Assembly (NCBI RefSeq): GCF_007671655.1
Contig: NZ_VCGX01000002.1
Location: 62,001 to 126,000 of the forward strand
DNA length: 64,000 nucleotides
From: Marinobacter piscis
Lineage (GTDB): Bacteria; Pseudomonadota; Gammaproteobacteria; Pseudomonadales; Oleiphilaceae
Reading direction: 5' to 3'
The position numbers and the translations under genes were made by a program. The notes beneath the pieces were generated by a model. That model saw only the letters and a list, made by a program, of their open reading frames with translations. It had not been told where the DNA came from and did not search any database. Shown one piece after another: positions 9,927-17,435 of the stretch (its first letter is position 1; every line of letters starts with the position of its first letter).

Positions 9927-9953
9927 TCAGGCGTAGCCTGAGCGGTTTTTTTG
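9927..9953 (+). terminator. Terminator after csrA
   Basis: Short perfect stem TCAGGC/GCCTGA with a GTA loop (9927-9941), followed by GCGG and then seven T residues. It separates csrA from the tRNA genes. Confidence 0.7.
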
Positions 9954-10016
9954 TTTTTCAGGCAAAACAAGGGTTAAAAAGTTGCTGTCAACCCTATGAA
10001 AACAGAAAAATTATGG

Positions 10017-10022
10017 TAGTAT
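10017..10022 (+). promoter_or_regulatory. Possible -10 element for tRNA-Ser
   Basis: TAGTAT is followed by a GC-rich discriminator (ACGCCCCG) about 16 bases before the mature tRNA 5' end, the pattern expected of a growth-rate-controlled stable RNA promoter. No convincing -35 hexamer is seen at normal spacing. Confidence 0.35.
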
Positions 10023-10037
10023 ACGCCCCGTTCTGAA

Positions 10038-10129
<92 letters not shown>

Positions 10130-10193
10130 TCCTTTTTGGTAGAAGGAAGCGGAACAGACTGAGTGTTCTCAGTCAGAAAAAAGTGATCAATGC

Positions 10194-10270
10194 GCGGCTG
10201 TAGCTCAGCTGGATAGAGTACTCGGCTACGAACCGAGCGGTCGGAGGTTCGAATCCTCCCAGCCGCGCCA
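10194..10270 (+). tRNA. tRNA-Arg (anticodon ACG), copy 1
   Basis: 77 bases with encoded CCA. Acceptor stem GCGGCTG/CAGCCGC; anticodon stem CTCGG/CCGAG with loop CTACGAA, anticodon ACG (A34 is normally edited to inosine, reading CGU/CGC/CGA). T arm GGAGGTTCGAATCCTCC. Identical to the next copy over its full length. Confidence 0.98.
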
Positions 10271-10325
10271 CTTTTAATTACCCTTCTCGATCAGACTCAG
10301 TCCGATAGCGAGAAACAAGTTTCAG

Positions 10326-10402
10326 GCGGCTGTAGCTCAGCTGGATAGAGTACTCGGCTACGAACCGAGCGGTCGGAGGTTCGAATCCTCCCAGCCGCGC
10401 CA
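10326..10402 (+). tRNA. tRNA-Arg (anticodon ACG), copy 2
   Basis: Identical over all 77 bases to copy 1, from which it is separated by 55 unrelated bases. Probably co-transcribed with tRNA-Ser and copy 1 and ended by the hairpin at 10415-10451. Its last 19 bases recur at 10573-10591. Confidence 0.98.
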
Positions 10403-10414
10403 AATTAAAGTCAG

Positions 10415-10454
10415 AACGCCTCAGTTTGTATATCTCGCAACCTGAGGCGTTTTG
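10415..10454 (+). terminator. Terminator of the tRNA operon
   Basis: Perfect 10-bp stem AACGCCTCAG/CTGAGGCGTT (10415-10424 with 10442-10451) and a 17-base loop, with T residues at the 3' edge. A diverged second copy lies at 10604-10640. Confidence 0.75.
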
Positions 10455-10463
10455 CTATCTACA

Positions 10464-10584
10464 GCTGGGAGAATTTGAACCGAAAGAGGTTCGACCGAAA
10501 CCTGCATCGCAGGTTGAGGAACGCGGGAGCGCAGCGACGGCGGCCCGTGAGGGAAGGGCCGAAGGCCCGCCTAATCCTCCCAGC
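10464..10584. repeat. 121-base structured element bounded by inverted tRNA-Arg 3'-end fragments
   Basis: The ends pair perfectly over eight bases: GCTGGGAG (10464-10471) and CTCCCAGC (10577-10584). The left end read on the minus strand matches the T arm and acceptor 3' strand of the neighbouring tRNA-Arg at 16 of 18 positions. The right end is the same tRNA region in the sense direction. Between them are perfect hairpins: GAACC/GGTTC (10477-10492), AACCTGC/GCAGGTT (10499-10515), and GGCGG/CCGCC (10539-10571) enclosing GGGCC/GGCCC (10556-10568). An open reading frame crosses the element but looks incidental. I do not recognise a named family. It could be a small non-autonomous element, a structured RNA, or debris of a third tRNA-Arg gene. 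Confidence 0.6.
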
Positions 10585-10591
10585 CGCGCCA
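10573..10591 (+). pseudogene. 3' end of a third tRNA-Arg (remnant)
   Basis: 19 bases including CCA are identical to 10384-10402 of tRNA-Arg copy 2. The homology continues downstream into a diverged copy of the tRNA operon terminator. The 5' three quarters of the tRNA are missing and replaced by the structured element, so no functional tRNA can be made. It is either a remnant of a third tandem tRNA unit or an attachment-site-like duplication. Confidence 0.7.
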
Positions 10592-10603
10592 AATTGAAGT
10601 CAG

Positions 10604-10643
10604 AACGCCCCAGTTTGTGCATCTCACATTCTGGGGCGTTTTG
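10604..10643 (+). terminator. Duplicated tRNA-operon terminator
   Basis: Perfect 10-bp stem AACGCCCCAG/CTGGGGCGTT (10604-10613 with 10631-10640) and a 17-base loop, the same geometry as 10415-10451. One T-A pair of the first copy has become C-G here by changes on both arms, a compensatory change that preserves the stem. Confidence 0.7.
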
Positions 10644-10703
10644 CTTTGTATAGCCTCCATATACCCGGGTAAAGCTCCGCTCTTGTAACTCCCCCATCTT
10701 CAA

Positions 10704-10717
10704 TTGACCTCCATCAA
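10704..10717 (+). promoter_or_regulatory. FNR/ANR-type box upstream of the molybdoenzyme operon
   Basis: TTGAC-CTCC-ATCAA matches the FNR/ANR consensus TTGAT-N4-ATCAA at 9 of 10 defined positions with the correct 4-base gap. Its centre is at 10710.5, about 84 bases before the first gene. A class II promoter would start near 10752, and TAGACT at 10739-10744 is a possible -10. A further inverted repeat, AGTTAGT/ACTAACT (10747-10766), lies in the presumed leader. The site predicts induction at low oxygen. Confidence 0.6.
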
Positions 10718-10794
10718 GTTTGGCAAGTGCCTCCTTGGTAGACTTCAGTTAGTTGCTTCACTAACTAACTCCAGTGCCATTGGATGGAGAAACC

Positions 10795-11574
10795 ATGGAC
10801 AAAATCCGTCGCGCTCTGCTTGGGCAAATTGCCAAACTGACTGCCGGTGCCGCATTGGTTCCGTTGAGCAGTGTTGCCTCAGCAGGCATAAATGATCAGC
10901 CGCCGCGCAGAGAAGGTGATCCCGACAAACGCTATGCGATGCTGATCGACCTGAGAGCCTGTATTGGCTGCCAGGCCTGCACTGTCTCCTGTCATATTGA
11001 AAATGAGGCGCCCCTGGGCAACTTCCGCACAATTGTCTCGCAGTACGAAGTTGAGCATGAGGAAACCGGCGATGTCGCAACCTTCATGCTGCCACGACTG
11101 TGCAACCACTGTGAGAACCCGCCTTGTGTGCCTGTGTGCCCGGTACAGGCAACGTTCCAGCGTCAGGATGGCATTGTGGTCGTGGATAACGATGCCTGTG
11201 TCGGCTGCGCCTATTGTGTGCAGGCGTGCCCTTACGACGCCCGGTTTATCAACGAACATACCCAGACCGCCGATAAGTGCACATTCTGTGCTCACCGCCT
11301 GGATGTCGGTCTGCTTCCGGCCTGTGTGGAGTCTTGTGTGGGGGGAGCGCGTATTATTGGCGATCTTCGGGATCCGGAGAGCCAGATCAGTCGCATGATC
11401 AAAGAGCACTACAACGAACTGATGGTGCTCAAGCCTGAGATGGGAACCTCACCCCACGTGTTCTACCTGGGGATGGACGAACGATTTGTATCACGGCCCG
11501 ATGCCAAACCCGCTATCTGGGATGTGCGCGACCAACAAGGTGAGGAGGTTGGCTATGAGTTCAGCGGTCATTGA
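10795..11574 (+). CDS. ttrB: Four-cluster ferredoxin subunit of a tetrathionate-reductase-like molybdoenzyme
   Basis: 259 residues from the ATG at 10795, which has AGGA-like SD sequence (TGGAGAAACC) just upstream; an in-frame ATG 21 bases earlier has none. Sixteen cysteines form four [4Fe-4S] sites: C56/C59/C62/C66, C103/C106/C111/C115, C135/C138/C141/C145 and C162/C165/C177/C181, as in TtrB, PsrB, PhsB and NrfC. It would carry electrons from the membrane subunit to the molybdenum subunit. The N-terminus MDKIRRALLGQIAKLTAGAA has a twin Arg and a hydrophobic stretch, a weak Tat-like signal. The B-C-A gene order equals ttrBCA. The symbol is inferred from order and subunit types; another substrate is possible. 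Confidence 0.8.
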   Translation: MDKIRRALLGQIAKLTAGAALVPLSSVASAGINDQPPRREGDPDKRYAMLIDLRACIGCQACTVSCHIENEAPLGNFRTIVSQYEVEHEETGDVATFMLPRLCNHCENPPCVPVCPVQATFQRQDGIVVVDNDACVGCAYCVQACPYDARFINEHTQTADKCTFCAHRLDVGLLPACVESCVGGARIIGDLRDPESQISRMIKEHYNELMVLKPEMGTSPHVFYLGMDERFVSRPDAKPAIWDVRDQQGEEVGYEFSGH

Positions 11575-12664
11575 GGTTCTGGCGCCTCGCTACGGTATTG
11601 CCTGGTACCCCTGGGCCGTACAGTACTTCTTTCTGATTGCCGTGTCTTACTCGGCACTGTTGCTCACAGTCCCGGGGCTGCTGCTTGGCAAAAAGGATTT
11701 TCAGCCGCTGGCAAGGGTTGCGTTACTGGTCACGGTAAGCTGCACACTTGTTGGCCCTGTGGCCTTGCTGGCGGACCTGCATCAACCGCTGCGCTTCTGG
11801 CACTTTTACGCCAACCTGACTCCCTGGTCCTGGATGTCTATCGGCAGTCTGTTGTTGCCTGTCTACCTTTTGCTGGTTGTTGTCTACGCCTGGCTGGCCT
11901 GGCGGCCGGCAATGCAGGAGCAGGCCCGGGGTGATGGCTGGATTGCCAGAATCTCTGGCTGGATAACGCTGGGGCAATGGCATTCGCCGCGCTGGATGCA
12001 GGTGCTTTCAGGCCTGGGTGCTTTGGCAATGTCGGTTGGCATTATGGTTTACACAGGGGCTGAAGTTGCAATTGTAAAAGCCCGGCCCCTGTGGGACACC
12101 CACTGGTTACCGGTCATGTTCGTGCTGACCGGCCTGGTGGCGGCTGCCGGCCTGGTTCTGCTGATTAACCGGCTGATGACCGGAAACAACGAAGATGTTA
12201 ACCGGCAAAGCCTCAAGGTCATCTTTGTCAGCATGATCCTGTCCGCCCTGGTTGCGGCGCTCTGGGTATCCGAAGGAATTACCGGCTTTAGCCCCTCGGT
12301 TGAACAGGCGTTTGCGTCTCTGCAGAGAAACCCGGAGTGGCGCGCTGTGGCACTGTACGGCCTGCTCGTCGGGGTCGCGCTTACGTTGATCACCATTGCC
12401 ATGTTGCGACGCGCCGGCTGGCTTGCCAGGTCCTGGATTGCAGGCCTGTTAGCAGTACACATCGGCTGGACGTTCCGCTGGATGGTATTGATGGAAGTGC
12501 AGACCGTCGCGAAGAATACCGCTGGCTATTATCAATACGCCATTGAAGCCGGGTCCAGTGGACTGCTGGGCATTATCGGTACCTTCGGGTTATGGCTGGC
12601 CGCGCTTTTAATTATTGACATTCTGGTGCCCTGGAAGAAGAGCTTCCAGGCAGGCGCCCACTGA
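11555..12664 (+). CDS. ttrC: NrfD/TtrC-like membrane quinol dehydrogenase subunit
   Basis: 369 residues from the ATG at 11555, which has a strong GAGGAGG at 11542-11548 and overlaps the previous gene by 20 bases; longer in-frame starts lie deep inside that gene. Strongly hydrophobic, with roughly nine membrane helices and the NrfD-family start YGIAWYPWAVQYFFLIAVSYSALL. NrfD-type proteins oxidise quinol in the inner membrane and feed electrons to the ferredoxin subunit. Together the three genes form a quinol-dependent reductase with its active site outside the cytoplasm. It is somewhat longer than typical NrfD (about 320). Confidence 0.8.
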   Translation: MSSAVIEVLAPRYGIAWYPWAVQYFFLIAVSYSALLLTVPGLLLGKKDFQPLARVALLVTVSCTLVGPVALLADLHQPLRFWHFYANLTPWSWMSIGSLLLPVYLLLVVVYAWLAWRPAMQEQARGDGWIARISGWITLGQWHSPRWMQVLSGLGALAMSVGIMVYTGAEVAIVKARPLWDTHWLPVMFVLTGLVAAAGLVLLINRLMTGNNEDVNRQSLKVIFVSMILSALVAALWVSEGITGFSPSVEQAFASLQRNPEWRAVALYGLLVGVALTLITIAMLRRAGWLARSWIAGLLAVHIGWTFRWMVLMEVQTVAKNTAGYYQYAIEAGSSGLLGIIGTFGLWLAALLIIDILVPWKKSFQAGAH

Positions 12665-12686
12665 TTCACGTCTTCGGAGCAATAGT

Positions 12687-15600
12687 ATGGACAAGAATCG
12701 TCGTAACTTCCTGAAGGGTGCAGCTGCCGCCGGCGGTGCTGCAACTTTTGCAGCAGGCTATTCCGGCCCGCTTGAAAAAATGGGCAAAGGCCTGGTAAAC
12801 GGTACATCCGGCGTTGCCACATCTGATCGCCTGCACGGTAACAGCCTGGCGCCAGAATACTCGGTTGATCCGGTAACAGGCGAGGTGTCACTGAACCCGG
12901 ACCAGCGTATTGCCTTTACGGTTTGCTATGGCTGCACCACCAAGTGTGGCGTGCGGGTACGCATTGATAACAATGAGGAAAAAGTACTGCGGGTGTCCGG
13001 TAACCCATACCACCCGCTGTCTTCAGATGAGCACCTGGATGAAAGCACTCCGGTCATGGATGCATTCCGGCGCATGAGCAGCTTTCAGGACCAGGGCCAG
13101 CTGAACCGGTCCACGGCGTGCGCCCGTGGCAACGCCGCCATGTCTCAGCTAACCAGCGACCAGCGCGTGCTTAACTGTCTGAAGCGTACCGGCCCGCGTG
13201 GTAGCAATCAGTGGGAGAGTATCCCTTTCGAGCAATTACTGGACGAAATTGTTGCGGGTGGCGACCTGTTTGGTGAGGGGGAGGTTGAAGGCCTGCGCTC
13301 CATTCGTGACATTGAGACACCCCTGGACCCGGATAACCCGGAGTATGGCCCCAAATCAAACCAGCTTCTGATGATGGAGGCAACGGATTACGGCCGGGGA
13401 GCATTGCTTAAGCGCTTTGCATTCAATGCTTTCGGAACCCGGAACTATGGGCACCATGGTGCGTACTGTGGTCTGGCGTTCCGCATGGGGTCGGGTGCGG
13501 TGATGAATGACCTGGCCAAAAACGCCCACGTAAAGCCGGATTATGCGAATGTGGAGTTTGCGCTGTTTATCGGAACTGCGCCCAGCCAGGCCGGTAACCC
13601 GTTCAAGCGCCAGGGGCGATTGCTGGCACAGGCCCGCACCACCGGTAATATGGAATACGTTCTGGTTGATCCGGCATTAACCGCCGCAGCTTCCCACTCA
13701 GCGGGCGAGCGTAACCGCTGGATCTCGATTCTTCCGGGTACGGATACCGCACTGGCCATGGCGCTGATTCGGTGGATGCTGGTGAATGAAGGCTACGCTA
13801 AAGATTATCTGCGAATTCCGGGCAACCGGGCGGCCGAAAGGGCCGGTGAGCCGGGACACTCAAACGCCACCCACTTGGTGATCGAAGACGATAATCACCC
13901 CAGGGCCGGCTACTTCCTGCGCCTGAGTGATATAGGCCAGGCTGATGCCGATACCGATAATGATCACCCTGTGGTGGTTAATGGTGTCGGTGAACTTGAG
14001 AGCTCTGAACAGGCTGAACGTGGCGAACTGTTTGTTGAACGCACTGTGGAAACGATTGACGGCCCCGTTACCGTTCGCAGTTCATTGTTTAAGCTGCGCC
14101 AGGAAGCGATGCGCCATAGCATTGAAGACTATGCAGACATTTGCGGAATTGAAGCAGATGTTATTCGCAATCTGGCCAGGCGCTTTGCCAGCTTTGGACG
14201 TAAAGCCGCGGCTGACACCCACGGGGGCATGATGTCCGGTGTGGGCTTTTATGCGTCCTACGCTATCAATATGCTCAACCTGCTGGCCGGCAGCTTTAAC
14301 CAGAAGGGTGGGGTGGCCAAAGGCGGGGGCTCGTTTAACGGTGTAGGTACAGGCCCACGCTACAATCTTGCAGATTTTCCCGGCAAGGTGGGCCCCAAAG
14401 GTGTGTTTCTTTCCCGCACACGCTTTCCCTATGAAAAAACCAGTGAGTATAAGCGCCGCGTCGAGGCCGGAGAGTCACCTTATCCGGCAAAAGCACCCTG
14501 GCGCTCGGTGGCACCACCAATACTGACCGAGCATCTGCTTTCAGGCCTTGAAGGCTATCCGTACAAGATCAAGGCAATGATTGGTGTTATGGCAAACCCG
14601 ATGTATGGCCAGGCCGGACTGACCTCACTGCTCGCAGAAAGGCTGAAGGACCCGAAAAACATTGGTTTGTATGTAGCAGTGGATGGCTTCATTAATGAAA
14701 CCAACCGTTTTGCAGACTATATTGTGCCAGACTCGGTTATGTATGAAGTATGGGGCTTTACTGGCGCCTGGAGCGGTACTCTGACCAAAATGACAACCGC
14801 CTGCTGGCCCGTCGTTGAACCGCGACAGGCAAAAACCGCGGCCGGTGAGCCCGTCTGCATGGATAACTTCTTCATTGAGCTGGGTAAGCGTCTGGAGTTG
14901 CCTGGCTTTGGGGACAATGTAATCAAGGGTGCTGATGGCAAGATGCATGGTCTGCACCGTGCTGAGGATTTTTATCTGCGTGCAGCGGCCAACATTGCGA
15001 TGTCAGGAACACCTCTGCCGGCCGCCAGTGAAGAAGATATTGCCGCAAGTGGCATTGCGCGGTTGCTGGGACGGATCAGGAGCACGGTAACGGAAGATGA
15101 GGCAGGTCCGGTGGCTCACGTGTATACACGTGGTGGCCGCTTCGAAACCATGGAAAAAGCTTACGATGGTGAGAAGCTCGGACATGCCTGGGCCCGTCCT
15201 CTGTGTGTCTATAACGAGACGGTTGGTACGGCAATCGACAGCTACAGTGGTCAGCGTCTTGTGGGTACCCCCACACACCATGCGCCGCGGTTCTGGGATG
15301 GGTCGCTTTTGCGGGAGCACTACCCGGAAAGCGAATGGCCACTACTGGCATTCTCGTTCAAGTCAAACCTGATGAACTCCTATGCCATAGGTCTTGAGCG
15401 GCTGCGTATGATCAAGCCTTATAACCCCGTGCTTTTGCACCATAACGATGCCAGGAAGTTCGGAGTCAGTCATGGTGACACCATCAGTATCGAGAGCCCG
15501 GGGGGCAAGGTGCTGGCCCTGGCTTTGGTGGGGGACAACGTGCATGAGGGGGCAATAGGGATCGAGCATGGGTATGGACACCGGGAGCTCGGAGCAGCCT

Positions 15601-15785
15601 CTCACATCATTGATGGTGAAGAGCGCGCGGGTAACCCTTACCTGGGAGCCGGTATCAATATCAACGATCTGGGCTTCTCCGACCCCACCCGCAACGACGG
15701 TGCCGCAACCTGGCTGGAAAACGTCAGTGGTGCATCCGTCCGGCAGGGGCTGCCGGTGCGAGTGAGTGTCGTTGAAGCGATCTAG
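12687..15785 (+). CDS. ttrA: Tetrathionate-reductase-like molybdopterin catalytic subunit, Tat-exported
   Basis: 1032 residues from the ATG at 12687; an in-frame ATG further upstream lies inside the previous gene. The Tat signal is clear: MDKNRRNFLKGAAAAGG. A [4Fe-4S] site follows: C80-x2-C83-x3-C87 with C145 in ACARG. C261 in HGAYCGLAFRMGSG sits where the molybdenum ligand is expected. The long insertions and size are like TtrA (about 1020) and unlike DMSO, nitrate or thiosulfate reductases (about 750-850). Arsenate or selenate reductases of similar size are alternatives. No ttrR/ttrS sensor pair is adjacent. The reaction is therefore inferred; the family (DMSO-reductase superfamily, TtrA-like branch) is well supported. 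Confidence 0.75.
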   Translation: MDKNRRNFLKGAAAAGGAATFAAGYSGPLEKMGKGLVNGTSGVATSDRLHGNSLAPEYSVDPVTGEVSLNPDQRIAFTVCYGCTTKCGVRVRIDNNEEKVLRVSGNPYHPLSSDEHLDESTPVMDAFRRMSSFQDQGQLNRSTACARGNAAMSQLTSDQRVLNCLKRTGPRGSNQWESIPFEQLLDEIVAGGDLFGEGEVEGLRSIRDIETPLDPDNPEYGPKSNQLLMMEATDYGRGALLKRFAFNAFGTRNYGHHGAYCGLAFRMGSGAVMNDLAKNAHVKPDYANVEFALFIGTAPSQAGNPFKRQGRLLAQARTTGNMEYVLVDPALTAAASHSAGERNRWISILPGTDTALAMALIRWMLVNEGYAKDYLRIPGNRAAERAGEPGHSNATHLVIEDDNHPRAGYFLRLSDIGQADADTDNDHPVVVNGVGELESSEQAERGELFVERTVETIDGPVTVRSSLFKLRQEAMRHSIEDYADICGIEADVIRNLARRFASFGRKAAADTHGGMMSGVGFYASYAINMLNLLAGSFNQKGGVAKGGGSFNGVGTGPRYNLADFPGKVGPKGVFLSRTRFPYEKTSEYKRRVEAGESPYPAKAPWRSVAPPILTEHLLSGLEGYPYKIKAMIGVMANPMYGQAGLTSLLAERLKDPKNIGLYVAVDGFINETNRFADYIVPDSVMYEVWGFTGAWSGTLTKMTTACWPVVEPRQAKTAAGEPVCMDNFFIELGKRLELPGFGDNVIKGADGKMHGLHRAEDFYLRAAANIAMSGTPLPAASEEDIAASGIARLLGRIRSTVTEDEAGPVAHVYTRGGRFETMEKAYDGEKLGHAWARPLCVYNETVGTAIDSYSGQRLVGTPTHHAPRFWDGSLLREHYPESEWPLLAFSFKSNLMNSYAIGLERLRMIKPYNPVLLHHNDARKFGVSHGDTISIESPGGKVLALALVGDNVHEGAIGIEHGYGHRELGAASHIIDGEERAGNPYLGAGININDLGFSDPTRNDGAATWLENVSGASVRQGLPVRVSVVEAI

Positions 15786-15790
15786 AAGCA

Positions 15791-15817
15791 GCAGCCCGGA
15801 TCAGGGTTCCGGGCTGC
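15791..15817. terminator. Hairpin at convergent ends of ttrA-like gene and dsbG
   Basis: Perfect 10-bp stem GCAGCCCGGA/TCCGGGCTGC with a 7-base loop, overlapping the dsbG stop codon and starting six bases after the other gene's stop. There is no long T run on either side, so terminator function is plausible but not certain. Confidence 0.45.
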
Positions 15818-16592
15818 CCATAATAGCTTCCATTTCACCAGGGCGCGGCGCGCCCTGTTTCATCTGGATGGCGCCATTATCGTCCTTGTAATAGGTGCTG
15901 GGGGTTGCTGTAAGCCCCAGGCTGGACATCAGCTTGTTGTTTTCCCGGATTCTTTTTGCGTTGGCACTGACAATGCGGCGATCAACTGAAATCCCGCCCT
16001 CACCATGATTCTTCTGGTTTTCTTTAAGGGCGGCACGCGGATTGTCGGCACCGACAATGGTGGCCGCCTTCGGCAGGCTGTCCTGTTTCAGTATACCCAC
16101 CATGACATGTCGTAACTGCACTTTGCCGGCATCAATCCAGGGCTCTGCAGCCTGGCGGAAGCGATGACAGAAGGGGCAGTTGGGATCGGTGAACGTGTAA
16201 ACAATCACCGGCGCATCGGCATTTCCATCACGTACCCAGTCGGCTTTTTCAAGCTGGCCCCAGGCTTTTTCATTCTGTGGCCCCAGAACCAGTTCCTGTA
16301 TTTTGGATTCGGTCAGGTTTTCGCCTGTGTTATTCAGCATGGTGCCCACCACAACATGCTCTTTGTCCTGAGTCAGGTAGAAAGCTACAGGGCGTCCTTG
16401 CATGGTACCTACATAGCCGGTCATGCCACCCGGCGCCTCAAAATTTTCGACAATCGTGACGCCCCGGTCGGTCAGTTGCTGAACCGCCTCAGGGTGCTGC
16501 TGGCTCTGTGCCAGTGCGGGCATGCTCAGCGTGGTTGCAGCCATGGCTATGGCCAGCAGAGAAGGTTTGAGTACAGGTTTAAATCGTTGCAT
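15801..16592 (-). CDS. dsbG: Periplasmic thiol:disulfide isomerase, DsbG/DsbC type
   Basis: 263 residues. Signal peptide with probable cleavage after residue 28 (AMAATTLSMPALA). The N-terminal dimerisation domain (about 35-115) is followed by a thioredoxin fold with active site C139-P-F-C142 and a cis-proline segment LTATPSTYY. DsbG and DsbC proteins repair wrong disulfides or protect single cysteines in the periplasm and are kept reduced by DsbD, which is encoded two genes upstream. It is the last gene of the leftward dsbD - TlpA-like - dsbG group. The start ATG at 16592 lies 20 bases from the previous stop. Assignment as DsbG rather than DsbC rests mainly on the gene cluster. Confidence 0.85.
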   Translation of the reverse strand: MQRFKPVLKPSLLAIAMAATTLSMPALAQSQQHPEAVQQLTDRGVTIVENFEAPGGMTGYVGTMQGRPVAFYLTQDKEHVVVGTMLNNTGENLTESKIQELVLGPQNEKAWGQLEKADWVRDGNADAPVIVYTFTDPNCPFCHRFRQAAEPWIDAGKVQLRHVMVGILKQDSLPKAATIVGADNPRAALKENQKNHGEGGISVDRRIVSANAKRIRENNKLMSSLGLTATPSTYYKDDNGAIQMKQGAPRPGEMEAIMGSPEP

Positions 16593-16612
16593 ATCAGGTC
16601 TCCGGGTCGGCT

Positions 16613-17428
16613 TCAGTCGGTCGTAAAGCTTTTGAGGTTATGGGCCAGTGAAGCGGAGGACAATTCGCCCATATGAGCATTCACCTGCTGGCCGTTGGCA
16701 TCGTAGAAAAGCGTTGTTGGCAGCGCCTGGCTGCCCGTTGTCCGGCCCAGGCTGGCACCGGTGTCGGTCAGAACGTTCTGTATCGAGAGTTTTTGTTCTC
16801 CCATGAACTCATTAATGGTCTCAGGGTGTTCACCCTGGTTTACAAATACAAAGGTGATATCCGGGTGATTTTCCTGGGCCTTTTCCAGGACCGGCATTTC
16901 CCGGATACAGGGCGGACACCAGCTGGCCCAAAGGTTGACAACCGCAGGCTTGCCTTCGGCTACCTCAGCCAGTGTCACCGGAGTACCGTCGAGCAGCTTG
17001 AAACTGGCCTGGGGCATGCCCCTGGAGCTGGTCTCTGCCAGAGTGACCAACAGTGAAACCGACCCCCAGGTCAGCAGGCCGGAGGCAACAGCAATCGATA
17101 AGGGTCTGCGGATTCTGGCATGGCGCCAGAGCTTCCAGGCTGTCAGTGCCAGTGCGCCCGCAAGGCCGGCGATAATGTGAAAACCACCATCGCGGATATC
17201 GATGATGCCCCACAGGTTTTCCTGATAGTGCTCGAAGTACTGGATAACAAACCCGATACGTGCAGCCACCATGGAAGCCAGGAAAATATCAGACAGCGTC
17301 CCAGCGATCGGGACACCTTCTTTGCGTCCGCTTACAGCGCCAACAATCAGGGCAATCACAAATGCACTGATTAATAACAGCTGAGACATGGGCAGGCTCA
17401 GCGGGCCTATGTTAACCGATAACATCAT
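16613..17428 (-). CDS. Membrane-anchored TlpA/DsbE-like thioredoxin with Lgt-like N-terminal region
   Basis: 271 residues from the ATG at 17428 (AAAGGAG five bases upstream). The frame is open further upstream but that would overlap dsbD. Residues 13-130 are membranous: helices near 15-32, 45-62, 84-100 and 112-130, with AARIGFVIQYFEHY...GGFHIIAGLAGAL resembling a shortened prolipoprotein diacylglyceryl transferase core. Residues 137-271 are a TlpA-like thioredoxin with C171-P-P-C174 and a later cis-Pro (SQALPTT). It would reduce extracytoplasmic disulfides. P. aeruginosa has a comparable gene between dsbG and dsbD2. No Lgt catalytic signature is visible, so lipid transfer is unlikely. Confidence 0.8.
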   Translation of the reverse strand: MMLSVNIGPLSLPMSQLLLISAFVIALIVGAVSGRKEGVPIAGTLSDIFLASMVAARIGFVIQYFEHYQENLWGIIDIRDGGFHIIAGLAGALALTAWKLWRHARIRRPLSIAVASGLLTWGSVSLLVTLAETSSRGMPQASFKLLDGTPVTLAEVAEGKPAVVNLWASWCPPCIREMPVLEKAQENHPDITFVFVNQGEHPETINEFMGEQKLSIQNVLTDTGASLGRTTGSQALPTTLFYDANGQQVNAHMGELSSASLAHNLKSFTTD

Positions 17429-17435
17429 TACTCCT

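Noticed and set aside
10426..10653. Open reading frame crossing the tRNA-remnant element
   Set aside because: It consists of the terminator arms and hairpins of the element translated in one frame, has no ribosome binding site, and its composition is imposed by the repeats.
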